DNA of 10,387 nucleotides from DASQQQ01 sp036390995 (GTDB lineage Bacteria; Actinomycetota; UBA4738; HRBIN12), in contig DASWAT010000124.1 of assembly GCA_036390995.1 (NCBI GenBank), forward strand, positions 1 through 10,387, given 5' to 3'. Under the pieces are notes generated by a model, which saw nothing but the letters and a program-made list of their open reading frames with translations, was not told the DNA's origin and searched no databases. How positions within the stretch are numbered: the first letter of the stretch is position 1; each line of letters opens with the position of its first letter. Positions 1-5,503 of this stretch are shown here, piece after piece. The translations under genes and the position numbers were made by a program.

Positions 1-350
1 ATGGACCGGGTGGACCAGTGCGTCGCATCGGGCGGCGTGGTGTTCTGGGTCTCCGACACGATCCAGTCCACCAACTCAGAGCCGATCTCGCGGGGGCGGC
101 CCGAACGAGGGGCGTCCCGCAGCAGCGCATCGGTGCCTCCCTCGGCGAAGCGGGTCCGCCATAGGATCACCGTCGTGCGGGTGCTCCCCAGATCCTTGGC
201 GATCTGCCGGTTGGACACGCCGTCGGCGGCGGCCAGCACGATCCGGGCGCGCTGCACCGCACGGGACTGCATGGTCGGCGATCGCACCCACGACTCGAGG
301 GTCGTCCGCTGCTTCTTGGTGAGCTCAGTTGCCGGGATGGGAGCGAACAT
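1..350 (-). CDS. IS630-family transposase, N-terminal part (runs off left edge)
   Basis: The minus strand from the ATG at 350-348 is open to the window edge (116 complete codons). It begins MFAPIPATELTKKQRTTLES. An in-frame TGA at 356-354 lies just upstream, so the start is well bounded, although no strong ribosome-binding site is visible. The N-terminal region is a helix-turn-helix of the winged type used by IS630 transposases ('RARIVLAAADGVSNRQIAKD', then 'STRTTVILWRTRFAEGG', then 'RSGRPREI'). The last visible residues, 'PPDATHWSTRS', match the family's linker motif (ATHWSTR) just before the DDE catalytic domain. The DDE residues would lie outside the window, so I cannot tell whether the enzyme is intact. 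The protein would cut and paste its element, normally at TA dinucleotides. Confidence 0.9.
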   Translation of the reverse strand, partial: MFAPIPATELTKKQRTTLESWVRSPTMQSRAVQRARIVLAAADGVSNRQIAKDLGSTRTTVILWRTRFAEGGTDALLRDAPRSGRPREIGSELVDWIVSETQNTTPPDATHWSTRS

Positions 351-395
351 GCTTCATGCTATGCCACTCCCGGCCCTGTGTCCAGAAACTTCATA
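1..395 (-). mobile_element. IS630-type insertion sequence, one end
   Basis: The transposase start at 350 implies that the element's transposase-proximal terminus lies shortly to its right. The minus-strand stretch 'GAAGTTTCTGGACACAGGG' (about 366-392) has the look of an IS630-type terminal region, and TA dinucleotides occur nearby at about 390-410. The exact terminal base is not determined, because the other inverted repeat is outside the window. The boundary at 395 is therefore approximate. Confidence 0.5.
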
Positions 396-434
396 GGCAA
401 TACACTAGCTTCCTTTGATGGGTTGGGAGGAGCT

Positions 435-725
435 CTACCGCCGCTCCTTCGGGACCACCGAAGGGGCGGCGAGCCGAGACGGTCGTCGCGACCGTACTGG
501 ATCCCAGATAGGGTCCGTGCCGAGATCCGCCGGATCCTTGCCGAGACACCGGAGTCGGAGCTGGATGCCGCCTATGGCGTTCGAGGTCCATCTCCCAATG
601 GCTCGTGTCCGAGCAGGCACCTCGCCACCCGATGTCGAGCGTGGAGTCCGAGGCAGCGATGGCGGGGTAGCGAGCGAGGCGAACGCCAGACCCAGGAGCG
701 TGACGATCGGGATGATCCGGTTCAT
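435..725 (-). pseudogene. Decayed small secreted protein (signal peptide then frameshift)
   Basis: On the minus strand, an ATG at 725-723 begins MNRIIPIVTLLGLAFASLAT, which has the shape of a Sec signal peptide. If one G is restored in the run around 661-667, the frame continues as ATPAIAASDSTLDIGWRGAC and then SDTSHWEMDLE. This gives a normal signal-peptidase site (AIAA) and a plausible mature start with a Cys. Without that base, the frame turns into low-complexity Pro/Arg/Ser text. Downstream, a second plausible piece (SNAIGGIQLRLRCLGKDP) is back in the original frame, suggesting more than one lesion. The remnant sits beside the IS630 end, which may have removed or damaged its 3' part. I do not recognise a function. 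The end at 435 is simply the stop of the original frame. A sequencing error in the C/G run is the alternative explanation for the first frameshift. Confidence 0.45.
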
Positions 726-1140
726 GACCGGCCCCCGAGAGGGATCAGCTCGCCGCCGCCCGACCAACGCGGCGGGTGGGTTCCGGCAGGGGTCGGGGTG
801 CCCGCCGCGAGCGCAAGACGCCGAAGATCGCGCTTTGCCGGTACGGGTGCTGGACCACCCGCGCAGGCCGGTAGTCGGCAGGTAGGCGATTACGTCGTAA
901 CCATCGCCCACCACGAAGTCCTGATTCAGGACCACGATCCCGAGCCCGATAGAGGGCTCTGGATCCGCCCGTCCCGAGGTCGTCCAAGGCGATCGTCTAC
1001 TGGCGCCCGCTGTCTCGGCCATGCGCGCTCGCTCCGACGCCTATTCTCCGTGGGACGCCGCCACGTCGCTGGTGGTCGTTTCCTGCCGGGACCTCAACAG
1101 GGGCACCAGCCCTCGACGCTCCGCGCACATCTGGGATGAG
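726..1140. other. Stretch without a supported gene
   Basis: Reading frames are open on both strands here because of the high GC content, but none has a convincing start, ribosome-binding site or family motif. One minus-strand stretch, GLGIVVLNQDFVVGDGYDVI (about 900-960), has a protein-like composition and could be a gene fragment. It loses that character on both sides. I read the stretch as decayed coding DNA next to an insertion sequence. Confidence 0.4.
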
Positions 1141-1155
1141 TCAATTGGACCCCTT

Positions 1156-1184
1156 TTGACATTCCGGGTGGAAAGGCGCACGGT
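1156..1184 (+). promoter_or_regulatory. Candidate promoter for the permease-amidase operon
   Basis: A consensus -35 hexamer TTGACA lies at 1156-1161. Seventeen bases downstream is CACGGT (1179-1184), a weak -10 that keeps only the A and the final T of TANNNT. It is upstream of the first gene of the operon, with a leader of roughly 100 bases. The surrounding text (GTCAATTGGACCCCTTTTGA) also resembles the non-coding end of an insertion sequence, so the -35 could be coincidental. Confidence 0.3.
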
Positions 1185-1256
1185 TCAGTCGAGCGGGCGC
1201 GGCCCGCGGCACCACGAAGCCGCGAGGAGCGATCTTCGGCGAGCGGTGAGGCGTAG

Positions 1257-1280
1257 TTTCGGAATACTCCTCTTCCGAAA
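1257..1280. promoter_or_regulatory. Perfect 8-bp inverted repeat before the permease start
   Basis: TTTCGGAA (1257-1264) and TTCCGAAA (1273-1280) are perfect reverse complements separated by 8 bases. The repeat ends 4 bases before the ribosome-binding site GGGAGG (1285-1290) of the permease. It could be an operator for a dimeric repressor, or a 5'-UTR hairpin limiting access to the ribosome-binding site. It does not look like a terminator, because there is no U run and it sits directly before a start codon. Confidence 0.45.
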
Positions 1281-1294
1281 AGAAGGGAGGGGAC

Positions 1295-1951
1295 ATGGCG
1301 GCATCGGACGTAGGGGCGCCGGGCACGGCGGTTCGTCCTTTAGCCGAACCAGTTGAGGTTCGGCTACCTCCGCTGCTACTCGGCAATCCGGCCCCGCTGG
1401 GACTCCTCGGATACGGGATGTCCACGGTGGTGCTGAGTCTCGCGAACGCGGGCATCTACGACCTGGGAACCATGATCCTTGCCATGGCCGTGTTCTTCGG
1501 TGGCCTGGCCCAGTTGGTCGTGGCCATCTTGGCGTTCCGGCGAGGGGAGACATTCGCAGTGACGGCCTTCGGCGGGTATGCGTTCCTGTGGCTCACGTTC
1601 GCGTTCCTGCTGATCGGGCAGGCGCACGGCTGGTGGCCCGTGGAGAATTCCGGAACGGCGATGGGCTGGTACCTGTTCGTGTGGGCGGTCTTTAGCCTCG
1701 GCATGATGATCGGGTCCTTCGTCGCGCCGCGGGTTCTCACCCTGGTGCTGGCGCTCACCGTGCTGCTTCTCCTGCTGCTGGCCTTCGCGAACTGGAACGC
1801 GAGCTCGGGGCTCACCAAGCTTGGGGGATGGGAGGGCATCATCACCGGGGCCTCGGCGATGTACACAGCCTTCGCGTTCCTGTTCATCGAGGTCTTCGGC
1901 CGGGAGGTGCTGCCGGTGGGCAAGCCTCTCGCCCGCCCCCTCGGGGGGTGA
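1295..1951 (+). CDS. satP: Acetate-type permease, GPR1/FUN34/SatP (YaaH) family
   Basis: The 218-residue protein is predominantly hydrophobic, with about six membrane segments (roughly residues 36-54, 58-80, 88-109, 123-143, 147-166 and 180-200). This is the usual layout and length of SatP-type channels. The family signature NPAPLG is at residues 31-36 and is followed by LLGYGMSTVVLSLANAG, which is typical of TM1 in this family. Known members move acetate, and sometimes succinate or ammonium, across the inner membrane. The ATG at 1295 has the ribosome-binding site GGGAGG 4 bases upstream. The next gene is a formamidase/acetamidase, so uptake or release of the short acid produced from an amide is a natural role. 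That substrate assignment is inference from family and context. The stop codon lies inside a 27-bp tandem duplication. Confidence 0.88.
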   Translation: MAASDVGAPGTAVRPLAEPVEVRLPPLLLGNPAPLGLLGYGMSTVVLSLANAGIYDLGTMILAMAVFFGGLAQLVVAILAFRRGETFAVTAFGGYAFLWLTFAFLLIGQAHGWWPVENSGTAMGWYLFVWAVFSLGMMIGSFVAPRVLTLVLALTVLLLLLLAFANWNASSGLTKLGGWEGIITGASAMYTAFAFLFIEVFGREVLPVGKPLARPLGG

Positions 1952-1997
1952 CGGGTCCGGAGGAACGGAGGGGGGTGACGGGTCCGGAGGGACGGAG
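1944..1997. repeat. 27-bp tandem duplication over the permease stop codon
   Basis: Two adjacent 27-base units (1944-1970 and 1971-1997) differ at a single position. Each begins GGGGGTGACGGGTCCGGAGG. The TGA of the first copy is the permease stop, and the second copy is non-coding spacer. The good match suggests a recent slippage duplication. It lengthens the spacer before the amidase gene without changing either protein. Confidence 0.85.
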
Positions 1998-2078
1998 TCC
2001 CGCCCGAAAGAAGGGCACCGGGAGATGGAGGCCGCGCCGCGACGGAACCTCGCCGCATCGATCCATAGGGAGGTCCTC

Positions 2079-3419
2079 ATGGCCATGCAGACAGCACCGA
2101 AGGAAGCCGTCGACCACATCTTGGTCGACCGCTACACGGACCTCGTCGGGCCGGGCAACGAGATGCTTGGGCCAGTCAAGGACGGGGCGCGCATCGAGTA
2201 CCTCACCGTACCCGGCTGCTGGGGGCCGATGATCACGCCGTCGCTCCGGAGCGGCCACGAGGTGTCGCTGCCGGTCCTCGTAGAGGGCGCGAAGGTCGGC
2301 GACGCCGTCGCGCTTCACGTCGAGACCCTCGAGCAGCTCTCCCGGGCGACGACCTCCGGCACGCATACCGGGTGGGAGGGGCGGTTCATCTCCGACCCGT
2401 TCGTGGCCCGGATCTGCCCGACGTGCCGCGACGCCGGCCGGCACTTCCTGTACCCCGACACGTATCTGGACGGGATCGGCGAAGGCGCGATCAAGTGCTC
2501 GGCGTGCCATTCCGAGGTGATCCCGATGCACATGATCGAGGGCTACACGATGGCCTTCGACGAGGACAAGGGGATCGGCGTCACGGTCTCGCCCGAGCGT
2601 GCCGAGGAGCTCGCGAAGAACGCTCGTGAGTGGGTCGTGCTCCAGGAGCACTCGACGCAGCACCCGATCGTGGCACTCAACAGGGCCGATCTGGTCGGCA
2701 CGATGACCCGCGTGCGGGTCTCGGCCGGCAACCTCGGCTCGATCCCCGCGATCGACCTGCCGTCGTCGCACAACTGCGGCGACTTCGGCGCGTTCCTGAT
2801 CGGCGCCGAGCACGAGTTCGCCGTCACCGAGGAGCAGCTCGAGATGCGTACGGACGTCCACATGGACATCGACTCGGTGCGCGAGGGCTCGGTCGTGATC
2901 GTGCCGGTGAAGGTGGACGGTGCCGGGATCTACGCCGGTGACGTGCACGCCATGATCGGCGACGGCGAGGTGGCAGTCCACACGACCGACGTCTCCGCGC
3001 GGGTGGTCGTCCGCGTCGAGGTGATCAAGGGCCTCGAGCTCGACGGGCCGATCCTGCTGCCGCCGGTCGAGGACCTGCCGTTCCTGGCCAGGCCGTTCAC
3101 GGCTGACGAGGTGGCCCGCGGACGTAGGCTGGCAGAGGAGCACAAGTCGAAACTCGAGGGCCCGGTGCTGCCGATCCAGGTCCTCGGCTCGGGGCCGTTC
3201 ATCAACGCCGCGGTCGACAACGGCGTCGGGCGTGCCGCGAAGCTCCTCAGGATGAGCGGGGACGAGGTGAAGAACCGGACCACGATCAGTGGCGCCGTGG
3301 AGATCGGGCGGCTGCCGGGGTTCGTGCAGATCAACCTGCTCGCGCCACGGGACCGACTGGAGCGGATGGGGATCCTGCACCTGGTCGAGGCGCAGTACGG
3401 CGCGGCGGCGGGGTGGTAG
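2079..3419 (+). CDS. Formamidase/acetamidase, FmdA/AmdA family, with two CxxC pairs
   Basis: The 446-residue protein belongs to the FmdA/AmdA family, which hydrolyses formamide or acetamide to ammonium and the acid. The family core is visible: SSHNCGDFG at residues 229-237 and GDVHAMIGDGEV at 287-298, the Asp/His/Glu-rich segment conserved in these amidases. An unusual feature is a pair of CxxC motifs (CPTC at 113-116, CSAC at 140-143) spaced like a zinc ribbon. I do not recall this from the well-studied Methylophilus and mycobacterial enzymes, which are about 405 residues long. The frame is open further upstream, but the ATG at 2079 is preceded by AGGGAGG (2067-2073) at 5 bases. An ATG at 2085 is a less well spaced alternative. 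It lies 127 bases after the permease and just before the MoaD-like gene, so one transcript is likely. The exact amide substrate is not determinable from sequence. Confidence 0.87.
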   Translation: MAMQTAPKEAVDHILVDRYTDLVGPGNEMLGPVKDGARIEYLTVPGCWGPMITPSLRSGHEVSLPVLVEGAKVGDAVALHVETLEQLSRATTSGTHTGWEGRFISDPFVARICPTCRDAGRHFLYPDTYLDGIGEGAIKCSACHSEVIPMHMIEGYTMAFDEDKGIGVTVSPERAEELAKNAREWVVLQEHSTQHPIVALNRADLVGTMTRVRVSAGNLGSIPAIDLPSSHNCGDFGAFLIGAEHEFAVTEEQLEMRTDVHMDIDSVREGSVVIVPVKVDGAGIYAGDVHAMIGDGEVAVHTTDVSARVVVRVEVIKGLELDGPILLPPVEDLPFLARPFTADEVARGRRLAEEHKSKLEGPVLPIQVLGSGPFINAAVDNGVGRAAKLLRMSGDEVKNRTTISGAVEIGRLPGFVQINLLAPRDRLERMGILHLVEAQYGAAAGW

Positions 3420-3432
3420 GAGCCGGGCCATC

Positions 3433-3657
3433 GTGCAGGTCCACGTCACGCTGAAGGGGGCGCTCGCGGACCGTCTGCCCGGCGGGGCCGGCGAGGTCGA
3501 GGTGGCCGACGGCTCGACCGTCCAGGCTGTCTCGGACGCGCTGGGCCTGCCGGGCAGGCAGTGCGTGTTCGTGATGAACGGGGCCACGGTGAAGCCGGAT
3601 GTCGTGCTCCGCCAGGGTGACCGCCTCCAAGCGTTCCCGCCGATGGCCGGCGGCTGA
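3433..3657 (+). CDS. MoaD/ThiS-family beta-grasp sulfur-carrier-like protein
   Basis: This 74-residue protein has the ubiquitin-like sulfur-carrier pattern: MQVHVTLKGALADRL, then 'VEVADGSTVQAVSDALGL', a central 'FVMNGATVK', 'LRQGDRLQAFPPMAGG', and a C-terminal Gly-Gly. In MoaD and ThiS that terminus is adenylated and thiocarboxylated to donate sulfur. The best start is GTG at 3433, with GGAG at 3419-3422 about 10 bases upstream. It begins 13 bases after the amidase stop, so it is almost certainly cotranscribed with it. No MoeB/ThiF-type activating enzyme is in the window. A role in cofactor sulfur transfer versus protein modification or assembly of the neighbouring CxxC-bearing amidase cannot be decided here. 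Confidence 0.85.
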   Translation: MQVHVTLKGALADRLPGGAGEVEVADGSTVQAVSDALGLPGRQCVFVMNGATVKPDVVLRQGDRLQAFPPMAGG

Positions 3658-3796
3658 AGCGGCGCCGCGGCCGTCGGGTACCTTTCCGCCGTGCTCCGCC
3701 GCAGGTAGCCCGGCTGTCGGTGGTAATCGTGTCGGAGGACACGCAGTGCGAACGTGTCGACCGCGGGGTGACGGAGTTGCGAGGAGGGGAGGAGCG

Positions 3797-4234
3797 ATGG
3801 CGACCGAGAAGCACGCAGAGGTGACCTGGCGGGGAAACCTTGTGACCGGGAGGGGCATGGTCGAGAGCGTCGGGAGCGGTGCCTTCGGGCCGCTCGCCGT
3901 CTCGTGGCCGGCGCGCACTGGCGACGAAGACGGTATGACGAGCCCCGAGGAGCTGATCGCGGCGGCCCACGCCGCCTGCTTCTCGATGGCGCTCTCGGGG
4001 GGCCTGGCCGAGCGGGGCACCCCGCCGGAGAGCCTGTCCGTCTCGGCAACGGTCACCTTCGTGCCGGGCACGGGGATCACGAAGTCGGCGCTCGACGTCG
4101 TCGGCAACGCCCCCGGGATCGACGATGCTGCCTTCCGCGAGGCCGCAGAGCAGAGCAAGGAGAATTGCCCGGTCTCCAAGGCGATGCGGGGCAACGTGGA
4201 GATGACCGTCACGGCGCGGCTGGCCCGCTCCTAG
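3797..4234 (+). CDS. osmC: OsmC-family organic hydroperoxide reductase
   Basis: The 145-residue protein has the length and sequence pattern of OsmC. These proteins reduce organic hydroperoxides through two cysteines in the cytoplasm. Both family positions are present: Cys61 in AAHAACFSMAL at the start of the long central helix, and Cys124 in KENCPVSKAM. The N-terminal 'AEVTWRGNLVTGRGMV' is the usual first beta hairpin, and 'TSPEELIAAAHAACFS' is diagnostic. The ATG at 3797 follows GGGAGGAG (3787-3794) with ideal spacing. A 139-base gap separates it from the MoaD-like gene, so it may have its own promoter, although no convincing hexamers are visible. A hairpin just after the stop suggests that the transcript ends there. 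OsmC (stress-type) fits better than Ohr because of the N-terminal pattern. Confidence 0.9.
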   Translation: MATEKHAEVTWRGNLVTGRGMVESVGSGAFGPLAVSWPARTGDEDGMTSPEELIAAAHAACFSMALSGGLAERGTPPESLSVSATVTFVPGTGITKSALDVVGNAPGIDDAAFREAAEQSKENCPVSKAMRGNVEMTVTARLARS

Positions 4235-4256
4235 CCGCGCGCGGCCTCTCGGACAG

Positions 4257-4281
4257 GCACCCCCAAGAGCTACTCGGGTGC
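4257..4281 (+). terminator. Hairpin after osmC, possible intrinsic terminator
   Basis: GCACCC (4257-4262) pairs with GGGTGC (4276-4281), and an inner GAG/CTC pair extends the stem after a small bulge. The hairpin begins 22 bases after the osmC stop. Only TTGCTGG follows rather than a U run, as is common in high-GC bacteria, so termination is plausible but not certain. Confidence 0.4.
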
Positions 4282-4597
4282 TTGCTGGTCGCCCACGAAA
4301 CTCAGAGACTGCTGGTTCCGAGCCGTAGCGACAGTCACGCGGATTCGGTCATAACCCAGCGGGAACTACGGCGCCATCAATCGGGCCAGGTCGGGTCGGG
4401 TGGACAACGACTCTTCGGGCTTTCGGGTGCGAGGAGTTCTCCGCGATCGCCGACCGAACCGGCTGAGCTTCGGGTCGACGGTGTAGGGGTCGGAGACTTC
4501 GATTCGCATTCCGACCAGCCACTCCGTAGCATGCGCGGATGCTGTTCGCCCCCTCTCTTTTGGCCCGCGAGTAAGGTATCCACGCGAGGCGGTATCC
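4282..4597. other. Intergenic stretch without a supported gene
   Basis: No frame on either strand has a family motif or a good start here. Just before the next gene, TAAGGT (4572-4577) fits the TANNNT -10 form, 20 bases before its ATG. No matching -35 is evident. I see no RNA gene, repeat array or other structure in the stretch. Confidence 0.35.
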
Positions 4598-4900
4598 ATG
4601 AGGGATCGAGTCGTTCTCGGTGCGGCCGTGCTCTCTCTCGTCGTGACCGCGGCCTTGGTCGTCCGGGTCGTCGCGATCGACAAGCCAGCCGTCGTCGTCA
4701 TCCTGCTCCCGGCCTTGGCGGGGGGGCTGCTTGCCATGTGGCGACCAGGGCGTGCTGCGCTGGGCGCCTCTGCACTCCTCACCGCGCTGACGGCGATGGT
4801 CACCCTGATCGGCGGCGAAGGGCTTCTCTACGTCCCGTCGATCGTGCTGTTCATCTGGGGAGCGGTCTCGTCTTGGCAGCGGTCGGCCAGAGTAGCCTGA
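4598..4900 (+). CDS. Small hypothetical membrane protein (about three to four TM segments)
   Basis: The 100-residue product is strongly hydrophobic. Likely membrane segments are at about residues 5-25 (VLGAAVLSLVVTAALVVRVV), 29-47, 54-72 and 76-92. Short Arg-containing loops and a basic C-terminal tail (WQRSARVA) suggest a defined topology. The ATG at 4598 has a weak GAGGCGG upstream. Codon third positions are GC-rich, as in the neighbouring genes. It stands alone between the osmC block and the repeat at 4951. I do not recognise a family and assign no function. Confidence 0.6.
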   Translation: MRDRVVLGAAVLSLVVTAALVVRVVAIDKPAVVVILLPALAGGLLAMWRPGRAALGASALLTALTAMVTLIGGEGLLYVPSIVLFIWGAVSSWQRSARVA

Positions 4901-4950
4901 TAGCTGCCGGGCGCACGATCCCTGCGAGCGCTCCCTGGGGCTTCCGGGAG

Positions 4951-5125
4951 TTATCGGACTGAGTATCCGGCGCCGAAGTTCCCCCGACTTCTGTGAGCAA
5001 GTGTGAGCAAGACGGGCATTCTGGGGACCCAGGGAAGAGACCTCTCAGGCGAAGAGTCCCAGGTCAGAGGGGGTGCGAGAGGGGGGAGTCGAACCCCCAC
5101 GCCCTTTCGGGCACCGGATCCTAAG
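4951..5125. repeat. Left copy of 175-bp direct repeat, attachment-site-like (attL candidate)
   Basis: This segment aligns without gaps to 9863-10037 at a constant offset of 4912 bases. The best blocks are 4989-5015 (identical) and about 5052-5125 (nearly identical), with a weaker middle and left part. It ends with the 3' part of a tRNA-Leu gene in minus orientation, and identity stops exactly at the anticodon-loop edge. That is a typical crossover position for tRNA-targeting tyrosine recombinases. Paired TGTGAGCAA motifs (4991-5010) lie in its left half. I read it as an attachment site or the scar of one. Confidence 0.65.
5074..5125 (-). pseudogene. tRNA-Leu 3' fragment (variable arm, T arm, acceptor)
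   Basis: On the minus strand, 5125 down to 5074 matches the anticodon loop through discriminator base of the intact tRNA-Leu at 9986-10068, with one difference (5106). The 5' half (acceptor 5' strand, D arm and 5' anticodon stem) is absent, so it cannot fold into a tRNA. It is best explained as a recombination core duplicated by integration. Confidence 0.85.
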
Positions 5126-5158
5126 GTTGGTGCGGCCAGGCACGGATCCCGGCTCTAC

Positions 5159-5230
5159 GTGTCGTCCTGTGTCGTCTGGTGCCGTTCCGCGCCGCCAGGT
5201 GTCGTCCGGTCGTGAGCAAGGTGTGAGCAG
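5159..5230. repeat. 10-bp-phased direct repeat array beside the att-like site
   Basis: Units begin every 10 bases: GTGTCGTCCT (5159), GTGTCGTCTG (5169), two degenerate units (5179, 5189), GTGTCGTCCG (5199), then CGTGAGCAAG (5211) and GTGTGAGCAG (5221). The last two match the paired TGTGAGCAA repeats in both 175-bp copies. Helical phasing beside a tRNA-derived core is what arm-type integrase binding sites would look like. That function is inferred, not shown. Confidence 0.6.
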
Positions 5231-5376
5231 CGAATGCCCTTGGCAAGTCGGGACATGTCCACCTCTCTGTGCTGGTGAGGCGAGGAAGTCCCGATTGTGG
5301 TGTGTCCAGGACCGCCCGGCGATGCCCGGACCACCCCCGATCGACTAGGAACCGTGCCGACGTCCCTTCTGAGCTG

Positions 5377-5382
5377 TAGCAT
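5377..5382 (+). promoter_or_regulatory. Candidate -10 element of the leuS leader
   Basis: TAGCAT fits the TANNNT form common in high-GC bacteria. It ends 9 bases before the ATG of the leader peptide (5392), so transcription would begin at or within about 3 bases of that ATG, giving a leaderless or nearly leaderless message. No good -35 is visible. Confidence 0.35.
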
Positions 5383-5391
5383 CTGCCCAAG

Positions 5392-5421
5392 ATGAACCGC
5401 TCGATCCGTCTCCTTACGTAG
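5392..5421 (+). CDS. Leader peptide MNRSIRLLT, leucine attenuator of leuS
   Basis: The nine-codon frame ATG...TAG encodes MNRSIRLLT, with adjacent Leu codons CTC CTT at 5410-5415, two codons before the stop. It lies 82 bases upstream of leuS, immediately before two strong hairpins. That is the architecture of ribosome-mediated amino-acid attenuators, and leucine is the amino acid used by the downstream enzyme. There is no clear ribosome-binding site, but the TAGCAT at 5377 would place the transcript start near the ATG, so leaderless initiation is possible. The two Leu codons are also exactly complementary to AAGGAG (5492-5497), part of the leuS ribosome-binding site. Only two Leu codons are present, fewer than in the classical leu operon leader, so regulation is a hypothesis. 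Confidence 0.5.
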   Translation: MNRSIRLLT

Positions 5422-5501
5422 CCACCGCGAGCACCTTTCGGCGCTCGCGGAGACCCCTCGTGCCCCTGGCCGGGGGGTCTTCTGCATCCCAAAGGAGGAC
5501 G
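5407..5501 (+). promoter_or_regulatory. Attenuator-like RNA leader of leuS
   Basis: Hairpin A pairs CCGCGAGC (5425-5432) with GCTCGCGG (5443-5450). Hairpin B pairs GGAGACCCC (5449-5457) with GGGGTCTTC (5474-5482). They share two bases. An alternative helix pairs GTCTCC (5408-5413, across the Leu codons) with GGAGAC (5449-5454) and would exclude hairpin B. A further pairing, CGTCTCCTT (5407-5415) with AAGGAGGACG (5492-5501) and one bulge, would hide the leuS ribosome-binding site. A ribosome paused on the Leu codons would block these two pairings. No U run follows hairpin B, so control of translation is as likely as termination. Confidence 0.5.
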
Positions 5502-5503
5502 TG

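Noticed and set aside
378..1139. Long plus-strand open frame of 253 residues
   Set aside because: It is low-complexity Arg/Pro/Ser text with no start context or family motif. Long open frames are expected by chance at this GC content.
1884..4049. Very long minus-strand open frame (721 residues)
   Set aside because: It is antisense to the amidase, MoaD-like and osmC genes. Its Arg/Pro/His-rich composition is that of a shadow of GC-rich codons.
4366..4803. Minus-strand frame of 145 residues before and over the small membrane protein
   Set aside because: It overlaps the better supported membrane protein on the other strand and shows no recognisable motif or ribosome-binding site.
5262..5320. 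RNase P RNA-like text (GCGAGGAAGTCC)
   Set aside because: Only this short block resembles the conserved GAGGAAAGTCC. The partner P4 strand and the rest of a 350-400-base RNA are absent between here and leuS.
5003..5348. Short frames with GGSRTPTP or GVEPPRP text near both tRNA copies
   Set aside because: These are translations across antisense tRNA-Leu sequence, a common annotation artefact.
5400..5490. T-box riboswitch upstream of leuS
   Set aside because: The stretch ACCGCGAGCACC...GCTCG resembles the T-box antiterminator region, but the conserved TGGN bulge sequence and a stem I with a specifier loop were not found. The leader-peptide reading explains the region better.
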